Position numbers and translations under genes: made by a program. DNA of 5,326 nucleotides, taken from NCBI GenBank assembly GCA_023151145.1, contig JAKLJM010000180.1:1-5326 (forward strand), given 5' to 3'. This stretch comes from Bacteriovoracaceae bacterium (GTDB taxonomy: Bacteria > Bdellovibrionota > Bacteriovoracia > Bacteriovoracales > Bacteriovoracaceae). Shown here one piece after another: positions 1 through 4,673 of this stretch. The notes below the pieces were generated by a model, which was not told where the DNA came from, did not search any database, and saw only the letters and a program-made list of their open reading frames with translations. Position 1 is the first letter of the stretch. Every line of letters begins with the position of its first letter.

Positions 1-1050
1 AATTGCCACAAATATTTTGATCAAGATCCAATGAGGGAGTATTTTGAAGGTAAAAAAGAAGGTGAATACCGAGTTCTATCTAGCGAATTAATTGCGATGT
101 CAAAAGTTGGCGATATTCAAATGATTAAACCTGGTAGCGAAGCGGTTTATTATTATTATAGAGGGCGAGGTTCACAGAAAGATTTTCTTTATGAAATTAG
201 AGCGCTGGCCAATAAACCTTATACTTTAACAATCTATCGTTATTTACCGACAGAAAAAGAAAAAAATCCCTATAATCTTCCTGATCTGTCAGGAGAGTCA
301 TTAAGAGATACTTCAAGTGATTCATCTGGCACTAATAATTTAGGATTAAAACTTCCACGGATTTTAGATCCAGTGGAACAAGTCGTAACTGAAAAAGATG
401 ATCCTAATAATTATCTCAACATGGAAATGCGTTTAGAGAAAAGAGGAAAATATTTGCCAAAAGATTTGCATTTTATGCAGGCAGGAACAGAGTTAAATCT
501 ACTAGATGTGGCAGATCTAAAAAGTGAAACAAAACTTTCAATTAAAGAGAGAATTTCTCGCTGGTCGCTCAAGTCTCATGAAACCAAAGAAGACTGGCTT
601 CAGCTCGAATTAAAACATAAAGGGGTTAATGAAATTGGCACAAAAGTTTCAGTTCCTTATAGTTTAACTTTAAATGAAGGATCAGGTCTAAAGGCAAGAG
701 GCCATGTAAGCGAACAAATCGATAGAAACGGCCCTGATGTAGATAATCAGTCTTCTCATCGTTCACTTTCTCTGGTGTTAACCAATCACGATCTAGAAAT
801 CGTACGAATGGAGGCGAGAAAGTCTTATAATGGTTATTCTTCAGTAGTTCTTCAGCACGGGAGAGCACTTGCTCCCAATGAAACGATCTCCGTGAGTGGG
901 GGATTTCGTGAAGATACCGCAGGTCATGCTACATTTATTGGATTTCAACATGCTAAAAGAATTAAAGATACAACAACGCTTATTTTTGACGTTCGCTTAG
1001 ACTCCCAAAATAAAACAACCCTAATGTATCAAGTTCATCACAAATTCTAG
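1..1050 (+). CDS. Unrecognised beta-strand-rich protein, 5' end outside window (C-terminal 349 residues)
   Basis: The frame is open from the first base with no stop, so the ATG at 31 is probably internal and the true start lies upstream. I do not recognise the family. Numbering from the first in-window codon, the visible parts are a run of four tyrosines (about 50-53), an acidic, Ser-rich flexible stretch (about 95-115), and a second half from about 198 onward made of short alternating polar/hydrophobic segments that read as amphipathic strands. The chain ends in Phe, with hydrophobic or aromatic residues at -4 (Val), -6 (Tyr) and -8 (Leu). This resembles the C-terminal signal of outer-membrane barrels, although -2 is His. 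A surface or outer-membrane location is therefore an inference. The signal peptide, if any, would be upstream of the window. A secreted or periplasmic beta-sandwich is an equally reasonable alternative. The gene stops 70 bases before guaD, which has its own promoter. Confidence 0.8.
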   Translation, partial: NCHKYFDQDPMREYFEGKKEGEYRVLSSELIAMSKVGDIQMIKPGSEAVYYYYRGRGSQKDFLYEIRALANKPYTLTIYRYLPTEKEKNPYNLPDLSGESLRDTSSDSSGTNNLGLKLPRILDPVEQVVTEKDDPNNYLNMEMRLEKRGKYLPKDLHFMQAGTELNLLDVADLKSETKLSIKERISRWSLKSHETKEDWLQLELKHKGVNEIGTKVSVPYSLTLNEGSGLKARGHVSEQIDRNGPDVDNQSSHRSLSLVLTNHDLEIVRMEARKSYNGYSSVVLQHGRALAPNETISVSGGFREDTAGHATFIGFQHAKRIKDTTTLIFDVRLDSQNKTTLMYQVHHKF

Positions 1051-1052
1051 AC

Positions 1053-1081
1053 TTAACATCAATCATTTTTTTTGTTATAAC
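1053..1081 (+). promoter_or_regulatory. Sigma70-like promoter for guaD
   Basis: A -35 box TTAACA (1053-1058) and a -10 box TATAAC (1076-1081) each match consensus at 5 of 6 positions and are separated by exactly 17 bases. They begin three bases after the stop of the preceding gene. Transcription would start near 1088, giving a leader of about 33 bases. This suggests guaD is transcribed independently of the upstream gene. It is a prediction from motif and spacing only. Confidence 0.55.
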
Positions 1082-1084
1082 GAC

Positions 1085-1100
1085 AAGCTCGAACGAGTTT
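1085..1100. repeat. Small inverted repeat at the predicted guaD transcription start
   Basis: AAGCTC and GAGTTT flank the 4-base spacer GAAC, forming a 6-bp imperfect dyad with one G-T wobble. It overlaps the expected +1 of the guaD promoter, so it could be a weak operator or a small hairpin at the 5' end of the leader. It is too short and weak to be called a terminator. It may be chance. Confidence 0.25.
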
Positions 1101-1120
1101 TAATTAAGATAGGAATAAAT

Positions 1121-2455
1121 ATGAAGAAAGCTGCTACTAAAAAATACAATAGACGTTTAAGAATAATTTGCTGTGATTATATCAATCCTCAAAAAGACAA
1201 TAAATCTTCCCTTCAAAGAAATGGTGCCATTGTTTTAACTCCAGTTGGGAAATCGCAATTTAAAATTTTAGATTTAGGTCCTGTTGAAAAAATGTTTAAA
1301 AAACATGGGCAAAAAGAAGTTGAGGTTATGGATTTTTCCACTCAATTAGTGATCCCAACTTTTTTTGATATGCACTTTCATTGGGTTCAAGACGCTGTTC
1401 GTTTAATGCCTAAAGATTCACTGCTGGAATGGTTATCTAAGTATACATGGCCTTATGAGGCAAAGTTTAAAGATAAAAAATACGCAAGTGATAAGGCCAA
1501 ATTATTTGCCCGTGAATTAGTTCGTGTCGGAACTCTTGGTGGAGCTTGTTATTCATCTTTGCATGCTCATTCCACAGATTTGGCCATGAAAGAATTTGTC
1601 GGAGATTTTATTGTAGGAAATGTTTTGATGGATATGAATTCTCCGGATTACTTAACTCATTCGACAAAAGAAGGACTTAAATCAGTTGAGACTTTAGCTA
1701 AAAAATATAAAGAACGTTATGCACTTACTCCACGTTTTGCCCCAACGACAAGTCCTGAACTCATGAAAGCAGGTGCTAGTGTGGCACGGAAAAATAAATC
1801 ATTTATTCAGACTCATTTAAGTGAAACCAAAAATGAAATTGATTATGTTTTATCCATTTATAAAAAATTAAAGGGTTTTGAAAAAGTTAAAAGCTATACT
1901 GAAATTTATGAAAAAACGGATATTCTCTCTTCAAAAACGATTATGGGACATGGAATATACTTAAGTGACTCAGAGTTAAAAACTTTGGCCAAAACTAAAA
2001 CGGCCATTGCTCACTGTCCAACTTCAAATGCTCCAGTAAAAGAACTGGGTCTAGGTTCTGGTCTCTTTGATTTTAATAAAACCGAAAAATTCAAAATTCG
2101 TTGGGCACTTGGTTCTGACATTGGCGGCGGTCCATTTCTTTCGATGTTTGATGTGATGAAAAGTTTTGTGCAACAAAATAAGAAGAAAAAAAATGGAGCG
2201 ACTTATGAAAAAGCTCTTTATCGTGCCACTTTAGCAGGAGCTGAGATATTAAATCTCGATAAAGAAGCAGGAAATTTAAATGTAGGGAAGTGGGCAAACT
2301 TTCTAGTTTTACCCGCTCCTAAAATTAAAAAAGATGAAACGACCGAGTCTGTTTTAAAGTTGTTATTAGAAGATAAAAAACAACAAAGAACTGATCTGGA
2401 TTTTCTTGTCGAACACACTTTCTATAAAGGTGAACTTTTTTATTCTAAAGTTTAA
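1121..2455 (+). CDS. guaD: Guanine deaminase (amidohydrolase superfamily)
   Basis: Hydrolyses guanine to xanthine and ammonia, a cytosolic purine salvage and catabolism step using one active-site metal, usually zinc. The 444 residues compare with about 440 for E. coli GuaD. The amidohydrolase metal set is visible: H85-F-H87 after the first strands, H232 in THLSE with E235 as the likely proton shuttle, H277 in GHG, and D333 in GSDIGGG. Features particular to the guanine deaminase branch are LLEWLSKYTWP (101-111), PRFAPTTSPEL (204-214, where R205 and F206 should contact the purine by analogy with known enzymes), HCPTSN (298-303) and GSGLFDF (312-318). The ATG is preceded by AGGA (1111-1114) six bases upstream. 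The first 10 or so residues are basic and no signal peptide is seen. Relative to E. coli GuaD, recalled from memory, about five residues are added between HCPTSN and LGSGLFDF. The 3' end overlaps the convergent xth by 11 bases. All key residues are present, so it is probably active. Confidence 0.95.
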   Translation: MKKAATKKYNRRLRIICCDYINPQKDNKSSLQRNGAIVLTPVGKSQFKILDLGPVEKMFKKHGQKEVEVMDFSTQLVIPTFFDMHFHWVQDAVRLMPKDSLLEWLSKYTWPYEAKFKDKKYASDKAKLFARELVRVGTLGGACYSSLHAHSTDLAMKEFVGDFIVGNVLMDMNSPDYLTHSTKEGLKSVETLAKKYKERYALTPRFAPTTSPELMKAGASVARKNKSFIQTHLSETKNEIDYVLSIYKKLKGFEKVKSYTEIYEKTDILSSKTIMGHGIYLSDSELKTLAKTKTAIAHCPTSNAPVKELGLGSGLFDFNKTEKFKIRWALGSDIGGGPFLSMFDVMKSFVQQNKKKKNGATYEKALYRATLAGAEILNLDKEAGNLNVGKWANFLVLPAPKIKKDETTESVLKLLLEDKKQQRTDLDFLVEHTFYKGELFYSKV

Positions 2456-3236
2456 AATCAATTTCTACAGGGCAGTGATCGCTGCCCTGAATATCAGTGC
2501 GGATTCTCACATCAGTGATTTTCTTATAACCAACATCATTGGCAAAAAAATAGTCTAATCGCCATCCAATATTTCTTTCGCGGCAATCCCCTCGATAGGT
2601 CCACCATGTATAGGCATCTTTTTGTTGAGGGTTTTTTTCTCTGTAAACATCCACAAAACCATTGCTAATCATTTTGTCTAAAAAGGCTCTTTCATGGGGA
2701 AGAAATCCCGTGGTTTTTTCATTGGCCTTGGGATTTTTTAAATCAATTTCACGATGGGCAGTGTTGAAATCACCACAAAGAAAAACCGGAAGCCCCGTTT
2801 TTTTGTCTAATTCTTGTGCTTTTTTTAAAGCGAGTTCGCTAAAAGATAACTTATAATCCACTCGTGAATGATCTCGTTGCCCGTTGGGATAATATCCACC
2901 TAATAAAATAAATTTTTGAGTATGTACGATCTGCATTCTGCCTTCAATATCAAAATCTTTATTTCCTAATCCATTTTCCACATGACATTCAAACGGTAAT
3001 TCTTTTTTGACAAAAGTCATGACACCCGAATAGCCCGGACGTTCAGCAGAGTGAAAAAAGAGTAAGTATTTTTTTTCGATTTCATTTAAAAGAAGCGAAA
3101 CTTGTTCAGGTTTTGCTTTGATTTCTTGAAGATTCAAGATATCGGGAGCATCTTTTTCCAGGTATTCTTCTAATCCTTTGCCAAATGACGCTCTGATTCC
3201 ATTTACATTCCAGGTAGATAAAGTGATTTTACTCAT
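2445..3236 (-). CDS. xth: Exodeoxyribonuclease III / AP endonuclease
   Basis: A base-excision repair nuclease that cuts 5' of abasic sites and removes nucleotides 3' to 5' from duplex DNA, metal-dependent and acting on the nucleoid. The 263 residues are close to the 268 of E. coli ExoIII. The exonuclease-endonuclease-phosphatase fold motifs appear in order: WNVNGIRA (9-16), LQEIK with metal ligand E38, YYPNG (115-119, with the conserved Tyr), GDFN with D156 and N158, WRLDYFFA (225-232) with D228, and the terminal SDHCP (252-256) with the catalytic D253-H254 pair. The start is secure: AGGAG (3249-3253) lies 12 bases upstream, a longish spacing, and an in-frame TAG (3252-3254) overlaps it, leaving no earlier start. 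The stop lies inside the end of the convergent guaD. Close paralogues with other names (exoA, xthA) belong to the same family, so the exact symbol is a convention. Confidence 0.96.
   Translation of the reverse strand: MSKITLSTWNVNGIRASFGKGLEEYLEKDAPDILNLQEIKAKPEQVSLLLNEIEKKYLLFFHSAERPGYSGVMTFVKKELPFECHVENGLGNKDFDIEGRMQIVHTQKFILLGGYYPNGQRDHSRVDYKLSFSELALKKAQELDKKTGLPVFLCGDFNTAHREIDLKNPKANEKTTGFLPHERAFLDKMISNGFVDVYREKNPQQKDAYTWWTYRGDCRERNIGWRLDYFFANDVGYKKITDVRIRTDIQGSDHCPVEIDFKL
2468..2489. repeat. Perfect 8-bp hairpin inside the 3' end of xth
   Basis: CAGGGCAG (2468-2475) and CTGCCCTG (2482-2489) form a perfect GC-rich 8-bp stem around the 6-base loop TGATCG. On the minus strand it encodes Q250 to V257 of ExoIII, including the catalytic Asp-His. 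It sits 13 bases past the guaD stop and just before the xth stop, at a convergent junction with no other hairpin. Neither side has an uninterrupted T-tract: the xth side reads TAGAAATTGATTTTAAAC and the guaD side AATATCAGTG. It is therefore at best a poor intrinsic terminator or a 3'-end stabiliser. Much of the symmetry follows from the codons for Gly-Ser-Asp-His-Cys-Pro. Confidence 0.5.
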
Positions 3237-3346
3237 AATTTTTAAAGTCTCCTATCTTTTCCCTTGTGGGAATCTAAAACCAATATTAAGATAATCTAAA
3301 GGTTGGTTTAGTAACCATTCTTTTATTAGTAATCAGTGTTTTTTTT

Positions 3347-3360
3347 ATTTATCGATAAAT
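3347..3360. promoter_or_regulatory. 14-bp perfect palindrome, candidate operator of the HTH gene
   Basis: ATTTATCGATAAAT reads identically on both strands and ends 25 bases before the ATG of the helix-turn-helix gene, just upstream of its Shine-Dalgarno site. Small Cro/C1-type regulators often bind such dyads in their own promoter and repress themselves. That role here is inference from position and symmetry. Confidence 0.45.
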
Positions 3361-3373
3361 TTTGACATAATAT

Positions 3374-3378
3374 AGGAG
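3374..3378 (+). promoter_or_regulatory. Ribosome binding site of the HTH gene
   Basis: AGGAG lies seven bases before the ATG at 3386, the optimal spacing, which fixes this ATG as the start. The TTGACA at 3362-3367 is too close to the ATG to serve as a -35 box for this gene. Confidence 0.8.
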
Positions 3379-3385
3379 ACTGACC

Positions 3386-3697
3386 ATGCGTTCATTTAAG
3401 CATATTGCAAAGCTGATCCGCACGAAGCGTATCAATCACCCTAAAAACTTTTCTCAATCCGAACTCTCACAGATGCTTGGATACAAGAATGGACAGTTCA
3501 TTTCTAACGTAGAAAGAGGTCTTTGTAACGTTCCATTGAAGATGTTAAAAAAGATTTCTGATGTTTTAGATATTCACCACGATGAATTAAAGCAAGCTAT
3601 CTTAAAAGATAACGAAGAAACTTTAGATAATTTCTTCAATAAATATTCAACTCCAAAAGCTGAATCAATGAAAACAAATTCAGGAATTATTGTTTAA
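3386..3697 (+). CDS. Small Cro/C1-type helix-turn-helix protein
   Basis: A 103-residue DNA-binding protein, probably a transcription regulator acting as a dimer. The five-helix XRE pattern is visible: helix 1 about 4-16, helix 2 starting at SQSELSQMLGY (23-33), recognition helix with QFISNVERG (37-45), then PLKMLKKISDVLDI (50-63) and a last helix to about 73. The usual Gln of helix 2 and the Ser-Asn...Glu-x-Gly of helix 3 are present. After about residue 75 comes a short acidic segment and a polar, probably flexible tail (85-103) with no recognisable effector or peptidase domain. AGGAG seven bases upstream supports the start. It stands alone: xth is divergent on its left, and a strong terminator follows 41 bases after the stop. 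The palindrome and repeats in front of it make autoregulation plausible. Its targets cannot be read from the sequence. Confidence 0.88.
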   Translation: MRSFKHIAKLIRTKRINHPKNFSQSELSQMLGYKNGQFISNVERGLCNVPLKMLKKISDVLDIHHDELKQAILKDNEETLDNFFNKYSTPKAESMKTNSGIIV

Positions 3698-3738
3698 TCA
3701 AGATAACTGAAATTTGATGAAATGTTACTCTCCATAAA

Positions 3739-3766
3739 AAAAAGGAAGCTTTTGCTTCCTTTTTTT
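3739..3766. terminator. Bidirectional intrinsic terminator
   Basis: GGAAGC (3745-3750), loop TTTT, GCTTCC (3755-3760) form a GC-containing stem flanked by eight As (3737-3744) on the left and six Ts (3761-3766) on the right. The stem can extend to 12 bp through the A-T flanks. It therefore ends in a U-tract in both directions. It serves the HTH gene on + (stop at 3697) and the convergent gene on - (stop at 3776, nine bases away). Confidence 0.93.
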
Positions 3767-3775
3767 ATTTAGGGA

Positions 3776-4513
3776 CTAAAGACCTTTATAATTTTTGTAA
3801 TCTTCATAAGAGCCAGACGACTCTTCTGTATCTTCTGTAAAATCGGCCCTGGCTTGTGAAGGTAAGTAGTGTGGGTCCTCAAATTGATTTCCTTCAACTT
3901 CTAATACCCCTGTTTTTGGCAGTAAATGATTTTCTGAGTAAATCAAATCTTCTCTTTTTCCATTGGTTTTAATTAGTAAATAATCACGAATTTCATCTGT
4001 GCATTTGTCTTCAAAATCTCTTAGATCATAGAGGGTTTGATAGAAATTTCTTTCGAGTTTATTTTTTTGTAAATGATCTGCCCGATAATAAAGTTCAAAA
4101 TATTTTCTGCGAGCAATGAGATGCTGGTCGAGTAAGTTTTGGTATTTTTCATAAGCGCGATCTAAATGAGGAGGTCGTTTTTCACTTAGAGGCACTGGTC
4201 CTTTTGGAACATGCGCACTTGCCCCGCGTTTTGGATAGCGATTGCGCCGATTGTTTCTTCGGCGATTGTTTGAGCTTGGTTGTCCACCATTAGCAGAGGC
4301 GTTACGTTGATTGTTATGTGGTGATGAGGGATTTGAAGAGTTGTTGTTATTTTGGCCATTACCTTGGGCATTGTTGCCCTGGGGTTGGCGTTGTTGTGGG
4401 TGGCGCTGTTGTGAGTGGTGGCGCTGTGGCTGGTGTTGGCGCTGTGGTCTATTGTTGCTCGGACCTTGAGGGTCTCGAGGGCGATTATTATTTTGATTAT
4501 TAGAATCATTCAT
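3776..4513 (-). CDS. Low-complexity Asn/Gln/Arg/His-rich protein with helical C-terminal region, unknown function
   Basis: I do not recognise this family. From the ATG at 4513 it has 245 residues. Residues 1-115 are low complexity and surely disordered: Asn-rich (1-22), Gln/Arg/His/Pro-rich with Arg about every six residues (22-46), Asn/Ser/Gly-rich (47-82), then a strongly basic Arg/Asn patch (83-98). Residues 117-185 are charged with aromatic heptad-like spacing and look helical, possibly coiled coil. The end (210-245) is acidic with several Tyr. No signal peptide or membrane segment is seen. The Arg/Asn-rich part suggests RNA or DNA binding, which is inference. Start choice: the frame can extend to a TTG at 4600 or an ATG at 4552, but a predicted promoter -10 box covers 4552, which favours 4513. 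The site before 4513 is only a weak GGAAAA-type ribosome site. The gene ends at the shared terminator. The frame stays open for 245 codons and the C-terminal half has normal composition, which supports a real gene. Confidence 0.8.
   Translation of the reverse strand: MNDSNNQNNNRPRDPQGPSNNRPQRQHQPQRHHSQQRHPQQRQPQGNNAQGNGQNNNNSSNPSSPHNNQRNASANGGQPSSNNRRRNNRRNRYPKRGASAHVPKGPVPLSEKRPPHLDRAYEKYQNLLDQHLIARRKYFELYYRADHLQKNKLERNFYQTLYDLRDFEDKCTDEIRDYLLIKTNGKREDLIYSENHLLPKTGVLEVEGNQFEDPHYLPSQARADFTEDTEESSGSYEDYKNYKGL
4386..4454. repeat. Imperfect 18-bp tandem repeats coding the Arg/Gln/His/Pro segment
   Basis: TGGCGCTG occurs at 4401, 4419 and 4437, exactly 18 bases apart, and a variant TGGCGTTG occurs at 4386, 15 bases before the first. 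The bases between copies are GTTG-rich and diverged. On the minus strand they give a six-residue period with Arg at 25, 31, 37 and 42 of the protein. All spacings are multiples of three, so gain or loss of units keeps the frame. Confidence 0.75.
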
Positions 4514-4547
4514 AGTGTTTTTCCAGCTAAAGTGAATACCAGTATTA

Positions 4548-4576
4548 ATCATACGAAACTCTCGAGTAATCGTAAA
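4548..4576 (-). promoter_or_regulatory. Possible promoter of the N/Q/R/H-rich protein gene
   Basis: Read on the minus strand, TTTACG (4576-4571, 4 of 6 to consensus) and TATGAT (4553-4548, 5 of 6) are 17 bases apart. The start of transcription would be near 4541, giving a leader of about 28 bases before the ATG at 4513. The spacer contains ACTC-TC-GAGT (4558-4567), a small dyad. Confidence 0.4.
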
Positions 4577-4611
4577 GCAATTGGTTCTATTCGTTGCCAA
4601 GACGTAGGAAT

Positions 4612-4640
4612 TTGGCCATTATGAACACAAGTTTTATCAT
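4612..4640 (+). promoter_or_regulatory. Possible promoter of mdh
   Basis: TTGGCC (4612-4617, 4 of 6) and TATCAT (4635-4640, 5 of 6) are 17 bases apart. Transcription would start near 4647 with a leader of about 27 bases that includes the AAGGAG ribosome site. It points away from the promoter predicted at 4548-4576, with about 35 bases between the two -35 boxes. Confidence 0.4.
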
Positions 4641-4673
4641 CGGAAATACCTCAAAAAAATATAAGGAGTCATT

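Larger units (their letters stand above)
3237..3385. promoter_or_regulatory. Repeat-dense divergent intergenic region (xth / HTH gene)
   Basis: This holds the leaders of two divergent genes and no ORF of note. The short symmetric elements are: TTCCC-TTGT-GGGAA (3259-3272); a direct repeat AATCTAAA (3271-3278 and 3293-3300, 22 bases start to start); an inverted repeat AAACCAA / TTGGTTT (3277-3283 and 3303-3309); a direct repeat TTAGTAAYCA (3308-3317 and 3326-3335, 18 bases apart), each copy carrying a TTA-G-TAA dyad; and the 14-bp palindrome listed separately. Such a set suggests operator sites. AT-richness raises the chance of coincidence for each one. I could not pick a convincing -35/-10 pair for either gene. 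Confidence 0.5.

Noticed and set aside
626..868. 80-codon open frame on the minus strand
   Set aside because: It lies wholly inside the first gene on the opposite strand, with no ribosome site or recognisable protein. It is a shadow.
2091..2418. Two minus-strand open frames inside guaD
   Set aside because: guaD is certain here by its motifs, and these frames have no known protein features.
2662..2856. 64-codon plus-strand open frame inside xth
   Set aside because: Antisense to conserved ExoIII coding sequence, with no support for translation.
3362..3367. Perfect TTGACA before the HTH gene as a -35 box
   Set aside because: A -10 box 17 bases on would fall at the start codon, and the sequence there (CATGCG) does not fit. 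It overlaps the leader instead.
3237..3385. CRISPR or attachment-site repeats in the intergenic region
   Set aside because: The repeats are only 7-14 bases with no spacer regularity, no tRNA and no integrase nearby. Operator-like dyads fit better.
4186..4509. 107-codon minus-strand frame overlapping the N/Q-rich gene in another frame
   Set aside because: It arises from the repetitive low-complexity DNA. The main frame continues into a normal-composition C-terminal region, whereas this one does not.
4514..4600. Longer N-terminus for the N/Q-rich protein (TTG at 4600 or ATG at 4552)
   Set aside because: The extra residues differ in composition from the following low-complexity region, and the predicted promoter overlaps them. 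It cannot be fully excluded.
4318..4624. Two plus-strand frames antisense to the N/Q-rich gene
   Set aside because: Gly/Val/Cys-rich or random composition that mirrors the GTTG repeats, with no ribosome site that stands out.
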